Positions 44,465-53,590 of a stretch of 63,841 nt of DNA are shown in pieces (position 1 is the first letter of the stretch; every line of letters begins with the position of its first letter). The translations under genes and the position numbers were made by a program. The stretch covers positions 1 to 63,841 of the forward strand of contig CAMHEL010000005.1 of NCBI GenBank assembly GCA_946184125.1, in the 5' to 3' direction. Source of the stretch: an uncultured Prevotellaceae bacterium (GTDB lineage: Bacteria; Bacteroidota; Bacteroidia; Bacteroidales; Bacteroidaceae). Below the pieces are notes generated by a model. It made no database searches. It was not told the origin of the DNA and saw only the letters and a list, made by a program, of their open reading frames with translations.

Positions 44465-44545
44465 ATGTTTAACAACAGGAGACCCGCTAAAATCAGGATA
44501 ACACGACAAAGGGCTCCATTAAAAAAAGAAAGGGTAAAAAGATGA
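44465..44545 (+). CDS. possible 26-residue basic leader peptide
   Basis: An ATG at 44465 opens a 26-codon frame whose TGA overlaps the ATG of the next gene (ATGA at 44542-44545). The product would be very basic, starting MFNNRRPAKIRITRQR and ending KKERVKR. It lies between the promoter and the exported protein gene, so it could couple or regulate its translation. The call rests only on position, overlap and composition; it may be chance. Confidence 0.3.
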   Translation: MFNNRRPAKIRITRQRAPLKKERVKR

Positions 44546-44904
44546 AAAGAATCGTTTTAAGTATGATCGTCATGATGAGTATGACTCTCGCGTATGCTGA
44601 CAACGAGGAGAACAACGCCGTGGAGAATCTTCAAGCTTACGAGATGCATGTCTCGATGCGCAGCCTCGGACGTGCACTCAGCCTCAATCTCGACCAGTAT
44701 GACTTCGTCGAGGATGCTATGGACGCTTTCGCTGCCGACCTCATGACCATCGCTACTGCTGATGGCGCCGACCGTAAGGCCATGCTCAACAATGCTGTCA
44801 ACAAAAACCTCCTCGCTGCAAGAGGCATCCTCAACAAGGCTCAGTACCGCAAATACGTCATGCTCCTTAACTCTACTCTGAGAAACAGGAAACTGACATT
44901 CTGA
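44542..44904 (+). CDS. small exported helical protein
   Basis: A 120-residue protein with a clear signal peptide (MKRIVLSMIVMMSMTLAYA, cut before DNEENN). The mature part is about 100 residues, mainly helical and charged: VSMRSLGRALSLNLDQYDFV, AFAADLMTIATADGADRKAM, then NLLAARGILNKAQYRKYVML and LNSTLRNRKLTF. The last block, Q-Y-x-K-Y-x-x-L-L, recurs in short exported proteins of Bacteroidales and slightly recalls Spy/CpxP-type periplasmic helical chaperones. I do not recognise a named family. It has its own promoter and terminator. Confidence 0.75.
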   Translation: MKRIVLSMIVMMSMTLAYADNEENNAVENLQAYEMHVSMRSLGRALSLNLDQYDFVEDAMDAFAADLMTIATADGADRKAMLNNAVNKNLLAARGILNKAQYRKYVMLLNSTLRNRKLTF

Positions 44905-44966
44905 AACGTCTTTACGACGATTGGTGCTGATAATGAAGCACTCTGATAAAGAAACCTCATAAACCG

Positions 44967-45014
44967 ACCGCCGCGTACAAATAATTAAGTTGTACGCGGC
45001 GGTTTTTCTTTTTT
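44967..45014 (+). terminator. strong terminator after the small exported protein
   Basis: ACCGCCGCGTACAA pairs with TTGTACGCGGCGGT (44990-45003), followed by TTTTCTTTTTTTT. Confidence 0.9.
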
Positions 45015-45042
45015 TTAATACTTGTCTGCTTTCGACTAAGCA

Positions 45043-48000
45043 TCAATCAATGCCCACGACGATATTGACTATCGACATCACATCTGTCACTGTGATATCG
45101 CCATCGCCGTTGATGTCGGCATTCTTGAAGATGAATACCGAACTGGGGTTGCCGAGAATGTGGCCTACGGTTAACATCACATCGGTCACATCCACCGAAC
45201 CGTCGCCATTGACATCGCCAAGCAGACCGGAGGGCTCCTCCTCAACCACCTTCCGATAGAGCGACACGTCTTTCTGACCAGTGGCGTAGCAAGAGAAGAG
45301 CGGTAAGCCATTGCTGGCGTTGTCGTTGAACTTCAGGTTGTTGCGATCAAAGTCACCAAGGAAGGTGATGTACGCTATGCCGTCTTCAATGTCGATGGTG
45401 GCTTCTGCATTGTCGGTGGCTGTGGTCGTTGTGTGGAGCCAGTTCTTCGTACTCGAAGCGGAGCAGAGATAGCCATCACCCACATTGAAGAACCAGCCTG
45501 TGTCGCCCTCCTCCAGCGTGATGACCTGTGTCTCATCGGTTGCTGTGAGGCTGCCGTCATCGTTCTGGCTCACCACCACTGCATCGCGGTTGTTCTTCTT
45601 CTGGTTGGTGCCGAGGGCGTAGAAGACATCGTTGTAGTTGCAAACCACAATCACTTCATCGCCGGGGGCAAGGTCGTCGGTCTCGACAAGAACATATTTC
45701 ACGGTGCCTTCGCCGCCTTCAGAACTTTCCTTCACAGTGAGGGTATACGAGGCTTCGGCGGGGTTATAGTTGTCGTTGCCGGCGAAGGTGGCGGTGATGG
45801 TGGCGGTGCCGGCCGACAATGGAGTCACCTGGCCCGTTGACGCATCGACGGTGGCAACGCTCTCATCGCTGCTGCTGTAACTCACGGCAATGCCGGCGGG
45901 GTCGGTGGACAGCGAGGGTGCAGTGAACGACTGCCCTAAGGTGGCGGTAGCTGAAGAGGCGCTGAACGTCAGGGTGGCATCTTGCTTGACAGCGGGTGTC
46001 TCCCCATCCTCCACATACAGGTAGGCAACAAGCATCGATGCGTTGGGGTTGCTGGTGTATGTCGTGAAACGTGGGCTGTTCACATTGTAGAGAATAGTGC
46101 CATTGCTGCCGTAGGTCAGCGATAAACCATCATTGGTGTTGTTCAGTGTCCATGACTTCTCCGACGAGGAAAAACCGATGACTTTCACGGCGCTCGCATA
46201 GAGATAGTTACCCTCTTCATTGACAAGTGAATAGCTGTTGCCGGCGATGTTGAGGGTGAACACCATCACGCCGTCGCTGATGGTGATGAGGTCGCCATCA
46301 ACATCCACATCTTCGGGAGTGAGGTAGGAATTCGAGGTGCCTCCAAGCTGGCCTGCTGCCACTTGTTTCGACCCGCAGGCGATGATGCAGCGCATGCCGT
46401 CAACTAACTCATCGGTAGAGGTGGCACGGCGGAAGACGTTGGTGTCGGTGCCTGTGCCGCCGGTACGGATGACATAGCGGGCGGTGGCAACGGCACTCTG
46501 CTCATTGGCAGTGATGGCGATGGCTTTGAGCGTCGTGGTCGACTCAACAAGAATGGGACTGCTGTAGAGCGGACTTGATGCCGTAGGAGTGCTGCCGTCG
46601 GTGGTGTAGTGGATGGCGGCATCGGCCGTCGAACAGCTGATGCTCACGTTCTGCGCCTCGGAATAGGTGCCGGCTGCGGGAGAAAAGGTGGGTGCCGACA
46701 CGTTGCTCACACCACGGAAATTGAAAGCGATGGTGCCGTCGGAGTTCTGAGTGATGTCGTCTACTGATACGTCGAGGTAATAGGTGCCATTCAAACTCTT
46801 GTTGAAAAGCTTCATGGCGGGGGTCGTGTTCTTGCCGAAGGAGTTCAACTCTCCATAAGGATAGGTGTCAGTCGCCATGCCTTCCTCTGTGTAGTACTTG
46901 TCGCCATCTGACACGACGTATTGGTATTGGTTGTCGGCGGGAATCCAAGTCATACGCTGGTGAGAGGGGATGTCATTGGGGGCGTTGTCCGCCCAGGCCT
47001 GCTCGTTGTAGTCGGCATGGAGGATGAGGAGGCCATTGCCCGGAAGGGAGGCGTCCCATCCCGTCTTCTGGCGGTTCTCCAACAAATAGAACTCGTTGCG
47101 GTTGCCATCGTTGTAGATGATGTAACTCTCGCCACTCTCCTGAAGGGAGGGCAAGGCACTCACCTGGGTCGTTTTGCTCAGTTCGATGGGAGTCGTCCAA
47201 CCGGCCACCCACCGCTCGTAACTGGTGTAGCCGGCGGGCTGGTAACCGTCGCCGTTGTAGGAGCCGCTGTCCATGAGGTCCCAGTAGCCCATGCCTTGTC
47301 CACCACTGTAGTCGGTGTCGTAGAAGTCGGGGTAGCCCAAGCAGTGGCTGAACTCATGGCACATCGTGCCGATGCCGGCGGTTTTGCTTGTTTGACCGTT
47401 GAGTTCAGGGCCGCAGGCGTAGGTGTCGATGGTCACACCGTCAAGTGTTAATACTCCGGAGCCGTCACCATATTCTTTGGCTTCGCTCAGGGAGTAGGCA
47501 TGGGGCCAGATGGAATTGGCGGGACCGCCGTCGGCCGCGCCCTTGTCGGCATATACCACATAAACCTGGTCCACATATTTGTCGCCGTCCCAGTCGTAGT
47601 CGGAGAAATCAACTTGGCTGTTCGCCTTCTGGCAGGCTTCTATCACCATCTCGGCAGCATGCTGGTCATCGCCGTTCTCATCGTTACTGCCATAGTAGGA
47701 GCGTTTGTTGGTAACTTCTACAGGACCGACGACATCAAACTCAAGTTCAAACTGATGCAGGCTCTGAGTGTAGAAATAGTCGTACATCGAGCCTTTGAAG
47801 TCACCGCTGATGAAATTCTTCTCGTTGGCGATACGCTTGAAGAAGGCATTGGTGGTGCTGAATTTCTTGTCTGAGAAGTTGACGAGGATGATGATGCCCT
47901 TTTTCTTGCCGGTGTAGTTGCCAACCTGACCCACGCGGCGGGGAGCGGACAGGCGGCGGCTGCGCTTGGCATTGGCGGCCGAACGGCGTGCGGCGGCCTT

Positions 48001-48255
48001 GGTGGTCAGCGCTTGAAGGTTGATGGGATGAAATAACTGTGTGGAGGCATCCTCACAGTAGGCGGTGCCGTCGGAAGATAGCCAGTAGTGGCCGAATTCA
48101 TCACCTACAAGACGCGCGGTTTTGGTCGTCCCGTCGGCAAGGGTGATGGTGCGTGTCAGACCGGGCTTGGCGGGGATGGCCAAGGCGGCGGTTGCGGTCA
48201 GCACAAACAAAGCCGTGAGCAAAGACCGCAGAATGGGGTTGTTTGTCAAGTCCAT
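45043..48255 (-). CDS. M6-family metalloprotease with C-terminal dockerin
   Basis: This is a 1070-residue exported zinc protease. Signal peptide (about 1-26, ending ALA), propeptide-like start PAKPGLTRTITLADG, a basic linker (AAARRSAANAKRSRRLSAPR), then the M6 domain from GIIILVNFSDKKFS. The zinc site is HEFSHCLGYPDFYD (H-E-x2-H-x2-G-x2-D, near residue 302). After it come a chitobiase-C-like domain (YTTDGSTPTASSPLYSSPI, about 520-600), an uncharacterised stretch, a Big_2-like domain (VSYSSSDESVATVDASTGQV) and a C-terminal dockerin type I of two calcium-loop repeats, GDVNGDGSVDVTD and ADINGDGDITVTD. It lacks the usual sorting-like tail. A paralogue lies just upstream in the same direction. It probably degrades host or dietary protein; the dockerin partner is unknown. 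Confidence 0.92.
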   Translation of the reverse strand: MDLTNNPILRSLLTALFVLTATAALAIPAKPGLTRTITLADGTTKTARLVGDEFGHYWLSSDGTAYCEDASTQLFHPINLQALTTKAAARRSAANAKRSRRLSAPRRVGQVGNYTGKKKGIIILVNFSDKKFSTTNAFFKRIANEKNFISGDFKGSMYDYFYTQSLHQFELEFDVVGPVEVTNKRSYYGSNDENGDDQHAAEMVIEACQKANSQVDFSDYDWDGDKYVDQVYVVYADKGAADGGPANSIWPHAYSLSEAKEYGDGSGVLTLDGVTIDTYACGPELNGQTSKTAGIGTMCHEFSHCLGYPDFYDTDYSGGQGMGYWDLMDSGSYNGDGYQPAGYTSYERWVAGWTTPIELSKTTQVSALPSLQESGESYIIYNDGNRNEFYLLENRQKTGWDASLPGNGLLILHADYNEQAWADNAPNDIPSHQRMTWIPADNQYQYVVSDGDKYYTEEGMATDTYPYGELNSFGKNTTPAMKLFNKSLNGTYYLDVSVDDITQNSDGTIAFNFRGVSNVSAPTFSPAAGTYSEAQNVSISCSTADAAIHYTTDGSTPTASSPLYSSPILVESTTTLKAIAITANEQSAVATARYVIRTGGTGTDTNVFRRATSTDELVDGMRCIIACGSKQVAAGQLGGTSNSYLTPEDVDVDGDLITISDGVMVFTLNIAGNSYSLVNEEGNYLYASAVKVIGFSSSEKSWTLNNTNDGLSLTYGSNGTILYNVNSPRFTTYTSNPNASMLVAYLYVEDGETPAVKQDATLTFSASSATATLGQSFTAPSLSTDPAGIAVSYSSSDESVATVDASTGQVTPLSAGTATITATFAGNDNYNPAEASYTLTVKESSEGGEGTVKYVLVETDDLAPGDEVIVVCNYNDVFYALGTNQKKNNRDAVVVSQNDDGSLTATDETQVITLEEGDTGWFFNVGDGYLCSASSTKNWLHTTTTATDNAEATIDIEDGIAYITFLGDFDRNNLKFNDNASNGLPLFSCYATGQKDVSLYRKVVEEEPSGLLGDVNGDGSVDVTDVMLTVGHILGNPSSVFIFKNADINGDGDITVTDVMSIVNIVVGID

Positions 48256-48296
48256 AGTGTTGATGTTTTTATCTGTTTAAAGATTAGTTCCTTTTT

Positions 48297-48404
48297 AGGG
48301 GAGTTTTTTTGGGAGTTTGGGAGTTTTTTTGGAGTTTATTTGGAGTTTTGGAGTTTAGGAGTTTTTGAAGGGAGTTTAGGAGTTTAGTAGTTTAGAAGTT
48401 TAGA
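48297..48404. repeat. GGAGTTT short-unit repeat
   Basis: The run repeats GGAGTTT with variable T and spacer length, drifting to AGTTTAG units at the right end. It lies in the upstream region of the dockerin protease gene and merges toward the heptamer array. Confidence 0.75.
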
Positions 48405-48483
48405 CATTAGCTTGCTAATTCATGGCTCATTGCTGTTTGTTGTGGCAAAATCGAAATATCGATATACCGTTATACCGAAACTA

Positions 48484-48718
48484 AAACCTAAGGTCTATCG
48501 CCTAAAGCCTAAAGCCTATCGTCTAAAGCCTATCGTCTAAAGCCTATCGTCTAAAGCCTATCGTCTAAAGTATAGCGTCTAAAGCCTAGCGTCTAAAGCC
48601 TAGCGTCAAAAGCCTAGCGTCTAACGTCTAGCGTCTAACGTCTAACGTCTAAAGTCTAGCGTCTAAAGTCTAGCGTCTAAAGCCTAAAGTCTAGCGTCTA
48701 AAGTCTAGCGTCTAAAAC
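48484..48718. repeat. heptamer array GYCTANN, about 32 units
   Basis: The longest array here. Seven-base units alternate GTCTAAA/GCCTATC, then GTCTAAA/GCCTAGC, then GTCTAAA/GTCTAGC, with GTCTAAC units between. It runs up to the stop codon of the second M6 protease, and CCTATCGTCT continues into the last codons. Confidence 0.92.
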
Positions 48719-51082
48719 CTATCGTCTTATCACTTTTTTGCCGTTGACGATATAGATTCCCTTGCTCAGTGGGCCTGTCACGCGCATGCCGGTGAGGGTA
48801 TAAACCTGATTGTCGGTGGCGGGAGCCATGTGGGGAGTGCTGATGCCGCTGGTGGGGTCTTCGATGAAGAGCTCTGCGTAAGGCATTGATTTCGAGGCAC
48901 CGTTGGCGTTGAGGACGAAGCGGTGGAGGAATGTCGTGTAGAGCAGGTAGCCATGTGTCGGATGTTCAAGGACGATGATGCCGTCCTCCTCGTGCAGTGT
49001 CCAGTTGTCCTGGTTGGTGGTGATGCCAAGTTGGTTGGTGTCGCCCACGCTGAGGTATTCGTTATTGGGAGTGAGAAGGGCGTATTGGTCGCCACTGCCG
49101 ATGAGCTGTAGCACAAGAAAGTCGTTGTCGATTTCGATGAGGTTGTCGGTTAACTCGGTGTCAACGGCTTTGAGATAGGTGCCGTTCAAGTCGCTCGCCA
49201 CTTTCTTGTTGGCAGTGTTGGCGATGATGCAGTGCATGCCGTTGGCGAGCTCGTCGAGTTTCGTCGCACGCTTGTAGTTGGAAACGGAAGAATGGCCGCC
49301 TTTGATTTTGTAGGTGGCCTCTACGATGCGGCTCTCCTCTTCATCGGTATAGGCGAAGGCCTTGATGGTCATCGTGTTCTCCACTGCGATGGGCTCGGTG
49401 TATTCCGTGCTCTCGCGTGTGGGCTCTGTCCCGTCGGTGGTGTAGCGGATGGTCGCTCCATTGGTGCGGCAGATGATTTCGACACTCTGAGGGCCGGAGT
49501 AGGTGCCGCCAGGCACTGAGAAGGTGGGGGTGGCGATGGTCACGTACTTGAAATCGAAGGCCATGGTGCCTCCTGATTCCTCAGAAATGTTGCGTATCGC
49601 CCAGTCCATATAGTTGGAGCCGTTCGACGTCTTGTTGAAGAATTTGGCGTCAGGGGCGCTCTCGCTGCTGAATGAGTTGGTCGTACGGTAGGGGAAGGGG
49701 TCGGTGGACATGCCTTCATCGGTGTAGTATTTCGTCCCTTGATAGACGTAGTACTGATAATTGTTGTCGGCGGCCACCCACGTCATGCGCTGATGCGACG
49801 GGTTGTCGTTCGGGGTGTTGTTGCTCCAGGCGCGGGCGTCGTAGTCCACATGGAGGATGAGCAGGCCGTGGCCGGGAACGGAGGCATCCCATCCCGTCTT
49901 CTGGCGGTTCTCCAGCAGGAAGTACTCGTTGCGGTTGCCGTCGTTGTAGATGATGTAGAAATCGCCGCCTTCCTGGAGGCTCTTCATACCACGTACCTCC
50001 ATGTCTTTGTCGAGCACGATGGGCTCGCGCCAACCTGCCACCCACCGCTCATAGCTGGTGTATCCCGCGGGTTGGAACCCGTCACCATTGTATGAGCCGT
50101 TGTCCATCAGGTCCCAACTGCCCATGCCTTGTCCGCCGCTGTAGTCGGTGTCGTAGAAGTCGGGGTAGCCTAAGCAGTGGCTGAACTCATGGCACATCGT
50201 GCCGATGCCCATCACGTTGTTGGTTGCAGCCTCAAGCTCATTGCCTGTGGCGTAGGTGTTCACCTTCACGCCGTCGAGGTCGAGGGCACCTGGGCCGTCG
50301 CCATAGAAGGAGGCCGCCTCGAGCTCCCATTCGTGGGGCCAGATGGTGTACGCGGGACCGCCATCGGCCTCGCCCTTTCCGGCATACACCACATACACTT
50401 GGTCCACATAACCATCGCTGTCCCAGTCATAGTCGGCATAGTTTACCAAGGAGTCGGCCAATAGGCATGCCTCACTCACCATCTCAGCGGGGTGCTTGTC
50501 GTCGCCCCTGACGTTGTTCGCACCGTAATAGGCTTGGTTCTTCGATAGCGTGAAAGGACCCACTACGTCAAACTCAAGGTCAAACTGACCCTCGCTCTGC
50601 GCATAGAAATAGTCGTACATCGAACCTTTGAACTTACCCTCCACGAAGTTCTTCTCGTTGGCGATGCGTTGGTACTGCGTGTTGGGGTCCTCGGCCTTGA
50701 AGGTCAGGTTGCTGAAGTTGACGAGGATGATGATGCCGCGTTTCTTGCCGAAATAGCCGGCGCCGCGAGTGCGGCGCGGGGCAAGGCGTGCCGTGCGGCG
50801 GCTGTTGGCTTCAGCACGGCGGAGCAGACCTTCCTCGCGTATGGCGGAGAGGTTGATGGCATGGTAGCTGTTGCCCTCGGCGGCAAAGGCTCTGCCGTCA
50901 TCGGAAAGCCAGTAATGGGCGAATTCGTCGCCAACAAGACGGGCTTGGACCACGGAACCGTCGGAAAGGGTGAGCTGACGGGTCACACCACGCTTCGCAG
51001 GAACGGCAGAGACGGTGGTGGCGAGAAGAAGGAAGAGCATCGGCAGAAGTGCACGAAGGGAGTTGGACCGGGGAATATGCAT
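48719..51082 (-). CDS. M6-family metalloprotease with sorting-like tail
   Basis: A 787-residue exported zinc protease, paralogous to the neighbour ending at 45043. Signal peptide about 1-26, then PAKRGVTRQLTLSDG, a basic linker and the M6 domain with HEFSHCLGYPDFYD near residue 300, with the same GNRNEYFLLENRQKTGWDAS text as its sister. A chitobiase-C-like domain (YTTDGTEPTRESTEYTEPI) follows, and the end is VYTLTGMRVTGPLSKGIYIV plus NGKKVIRR, which is the window-wide tail, not a dockerin. It has its own promoter at 51156-51163. The heptamer array abuts its stop. Extracellular proteolysis is the likely role. Confidence 0.92.
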   Translation of the reverse strand: MHIPRSNSLRALLPMLFLLLATTVSAVPAKRGVTRQLTLSDGSVVQARLVGDEFAHYWLSDDGRAFAAEGNSYHAINLSAIREEGLLRRAEANSRRTARLAPRRTRGAGYFGKKRGIIILVNFSNLTFKAEDPNTQYQRIANEKNFVEGKFKGSMYDYFYAQSEGQFDLEFDVVGPFTLSKNQAYYGANNVRGDDKHPAEMVSEACLLADSLVNYADYDWDSDGYVDQVYVVYAGKGEADGGPAYTIWPHEWELEAASFYGDGPGALDLDGVKVNTYATGNELEAATNNVMGIGTMCHEFSHCLGYPDFYDTDYSGGQGMGSWDLMDNGSYNGDGFQPAGYTSYERWVAGWREPIVLDKDMEVRGMKSLQEGGDFYIIYNDGNRNEYFLLENRQKTGWDASVPGHGLLILHVDYDARAWSNNTPNDNPSHQRMTWVAADNNYQYYVYQGTKYYTDEGMSTDPFPYRTTNSFSSESAPDAKFFNKTSNGSNYMDWAIRNISEESGGTMAFDFKYVTIATPTFSVPGGTYSGPQSVEIICRTNGATIRYTTDGTEPTRESTEYTEPIAVENTMTIKAFAYTDEEESRIVEATYKIKGGHSSVSNYKRATKLDELANGMHCIIANTANKKVASDLNGTYLKAVDTELTDNLIEIDNDFLVLQLIGSGDQYALLTPNNEYLSVGDTNQLGITTNQDNWTLHEEDGIIVLEHPTHGYLLYTTFLHRFVLNANGASKSMPYAELFIEDPTSGISTPHMAPATDNQVYTLTGMRVTGPLSKGIYIVNGKKVIRR

Positions 51083-51155
51083 GTTGATGACAGAGTTGAC
51101 TTGTTTGTTGCCAAGCAGAAGACATCTGATGATGGCAGCATGGCGAATAAGCGTG

Positions 51156-51163
51156 CAAATATA
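51156..51163 (-). promoter_or_regulatory. promoter -7 box for the second M6 protease
   Basis: TATATTTG on the minus strand, 74 bases before the ATG at 51082. Confidence 0.7.
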
Positions 51164-51260
51164 CGCTTTTTTTTCCTTTTAAACACCTTTATCTCTTAGT
51201 TTTGAGCCTTTTCTCGTTTTTTTTCACTTATTTTGCACAAGAATACAAGAAAAATTTCCC

Positions 51261-53453
51261 ATGAAAAGATTTTTCATCACTCTTTGCGCGTTGTTTGTCA
51301 CCATATATGCGACAGCGCAGCAGGCCGACTATAGAAAGATGTCGCCGCTCGTTAGACAGCTTGCCATTGGACAACAGGCGGCAAGAAGGGCTCCAGCAGC
51401 AAAACCCGACGGCCGTGAACTGTGTGCCTTCGTGAAAATCGACGCAAGCGAGGCCGACGAGGTGCTCCGAAAGTATGGATGCCGAACACTTGCCTCTTTC
51501 GGCGACATACGCATCGCCACCATACCAATCCGCAACCTGCCATCACTGTCGCTCCAACCTGCGGTACATCGCATCGAGGCAAGGCAGGGTAACCAGATAC
51601 ACATGGACACCACCACGGTGCTGCTTGGGGCTGCAAGGGCACATAGGGGCGACGCACTGCCGCATGCCTTCACTGGAAAGGGTGTCGTCGTGGGGGTCGA
51701 GGACATCGGGTTCGACTTCACTCACCCCAATTTCTACAGCGCCGACCTCAGCGACTACCGCATCCGAAGGGTTTGGGACTTCCTTTCCCTCGATACCGTC
51801 GGCTCGCAGCTCTATGTGGGGGCGGAATACACGACACGACAAGCAATCATCGACCATGGCTGCTCACGCGACGGGCTCATTCAGACGCATGGCACGCATA
51901 CCTTGGGCTCGGCGGCGGGAAGTGGATTCAACTCGCCTTACAAGGGGATGGCACCCGGAAGCGACATCTGCATCGTTGCCAATGCCGTGGGCGAGGATGC
52001 CGCACTCATCGACTCCGCCGATGTTTATAAGTTCACTTATGCCACCGATGCCCTCGGGTTCAAATATATCTTCGACTATGCCGATGCCATCGGAAAACCA
52101 TGCGTGGTGTCGTTCAGCGAGGGCTCGGCGATGGACTTCAGGGGCGACGATATGCTCTACTATGCCATCATCGACAGCCTTACGGGGCCAGGACACATCA
52201 TGGTGGCGTCGGCGGGAAATGCCGGGATGCAAATCTCACACATCGTCAAACCCAAAGACATGGAGCAGACATCGGTGACTCTCCTCTCGGGTGGGGCGGC
52301 GGCATACTTCTCGGCGAAGGGAAGCACCGACAACTACATGCTACGACTCACCATGCAGGGACCGGATGGGCAGAAGGCGGAACGAATGCTCACCGTCGAT
52401 GCCATCTATGCTTGTCCCGACTCGCTCCTCACCGACACACTCGATGTGGGGGGAAAACCTTATTATATCACTGTCAATTGCTATCCCTCATGTTTCGATG
52501 AGCAGCAGAATGTGATGGAAGTGGTGCTCATGACGGATCAGCGTCTCGGGCTCGATTACTACACGGGGATTGATATCGTGGGCGAAGGCTGCGAGGTGGA
52601 GCTCTTCAGGGGGGCGGGATATATCGTGCCCGCTGTAGCCGAACTGGGCGACAACGCCTACTCCATCCACTCGCCGGGCAGTGCGCCCTCGGTCATCTGC
52701 GTAGGAGCGACAGGCTACCGCACGGGAGTCACCAATTATCTCGGACAATACCAGCTTTACGACAAGGGCTCTACGGGCGAACGCAGCGACTATTCCTCTG
52801 TGGGCCCCACCTACGACTTAAGGGTGAAGCCCGATGTGATGGCGCCTGGCACGAATGTCATCTCCTCATACAGCAGCTACTACCTGGAGGCCAACCCCGA
52901 AGCTGGCGACATCCTGTCTGATGTGGAACACTTCGAGTGGAACGGACGGACCTACGCCTGGAATGCTAACAGCGGCACGTCGATGTCGACACCCATCGTC
53001 GCGGGTACCATCGCGCTATGGCTCGAGGCAAAGCCCGACCTCACGCCCGATGACATCATCGGCGTCATCGCCGCCACGGCACGCCGGCATGACCCCGCAT
53101 TGACTTACCCTAACAATCTCTATGGTTATGGAGAGATAGATGCCTATGCCGGACTGCTCCATATCCTTGGCATTTCGGGCATTGAGGGGCTCTCGCACCA
53201 CCAACCTTCTGATGTGAGGATGGGGTGGGGCAGCGATGCCACTCTCTCCCTCGATTTCGGCACCGAGGTGGATGTACCCGTCACCATCAGGGTCTATTCC
53301 ACCGCTGGCACACTCGTAAAGACGGCCTCTGCCGTGCCCACCGCCGGAAAAATGACTTGTCAGCTCGCTCCACTGCCCTCCGGGGTCTATGCCATCCAGG
53401 TCTGCGGTCCCTCACCAGCCACCACCGGCTCCTTCCTCGTAAGGACCGAGTAG
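51261..53453 (+). CDS. subtilisin-like S8 serine protease with type-A sorting tail
   Basis: A 730-residue exported protease. Signal peptide about 1-20 (ITLCALFVTIYATAQ), an inhibitor-like propeptide (about 50-115), and an S8 domain with Asp148 in GVVVGVEDIGFDFTHP, His210 in QTHGTHTLGSAAG, oxyanion Asn320 in VASAGNAGM and Ser574 in NSGTSMSTPIVAG. The block before the Asp is V-E-D-I-G where most subtilases have I-D-T-G, a modest variation. An insertion of about 200 residues lies between Asn320 and Ser574, as in cell-envelope proteases. The last 80 residues, TIRVYSTAGTLVKT to LPSGVYAIQV, form a complete type-A sorting domain of the kind exported by the type IX system. It diverges from the M6 pair, so three proteases cluster here. 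Confidence 0.92.
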   Translation: MKRFFITLCALFVTIYATAQQADYRKMSPLVRQLAIGQQAARRAPAAKPDGRELCAFVKIDASEADEVLRKYGCRTLASFGDIRIATIPIRNLPSLSLQPAVHRIEARQGNQIHMDTTTVLLGAARAHRGDALPHAFTGKGVVVGVEDIGFDFTHPNFYSADLSDYRIRRVWDFLSLDTVGSQLYVGAEYTTRQAIIDHGCSRDGLIQTHGTHTLGSAAGSGFNSPYKGMAPGSDICIVANAVGEDAALIDSADVYKFTYATDALGFKYIFDYADAIGKPCVVSFSEGSAMDFRGDDMLYYAIIDSLTGPGHIMVASAGNAGMQISHIVKPKDMEQTSVTLLSGGAAAYFSAKGSTDNYMLRLTMQGPDGQKAERMLTVDAIYACPDSLLTDTLDVGGKPYYITVNCYPSCFDEQQNVMEVVLMTDQRLGLDYYTGIDIVGEGCEVELFRGAGYIVPAVAELGDNAYSIHSPGSAPSVICVGATGYRTGVTNYLGQYQLYDKGSTGERSDYSSVGPTYDLRVKPDVMAPGTNVISSYSSYYLEANPEAGDILSDVEHFEWNGRTYAWNANSGTSMSTPIVAGTIALWLEAKPDLTPDDIIGVIAATARRHDPALTYPNNLYGYGEIDAYAGLLHILGISGIEGLSHHQPSDVRMGWGSDATLSLDFGTEVDVPVTIRVYSTAGTLVKTASAVPTAGKMTCQLAPLPSGVYAIQVCGPSPATTGSFLVRTE

Positions 53454-53535
53454 ATTTTTCTAGGTTTTCTAGGTTTTTCTAGGCATTTCTAGGCATTTCT
53501 AGGCTTTCCTAGGCCTTCCTAGAATCTCCTATAAA
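53454..53535. repeat. 10-bp tandem repeat (TTCTAGGCAT / TCCTAGAATC)
   Basis: About eight units: TTCTAGGTTT, TTCTAGGCAT twice, TTCTAGGCTT, TCCTAGGCCT, TCCTAGAATC, TCCTATAAAA. They fill the space between the S8 stop and the terminator hairpin. Confidence 0.85.
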
Positions 53536-53573
53536 AAATCATGGCGGGGGTGTCATCACCCCCGCCATGATTT
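53536..53573. terminator. bidirectional terminator between S8 protease and peptide 5
   Basis: A 17-bp perfect stem, AAATCATGGCGGGGGTG with its complement, and a TCAT loop. The GC-rich core is flanked by A and T runs. It serves both converging genes. Confidence 0.88.
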
Positions 53574-53590
53574 GTAGTTTCTCTTTACGC

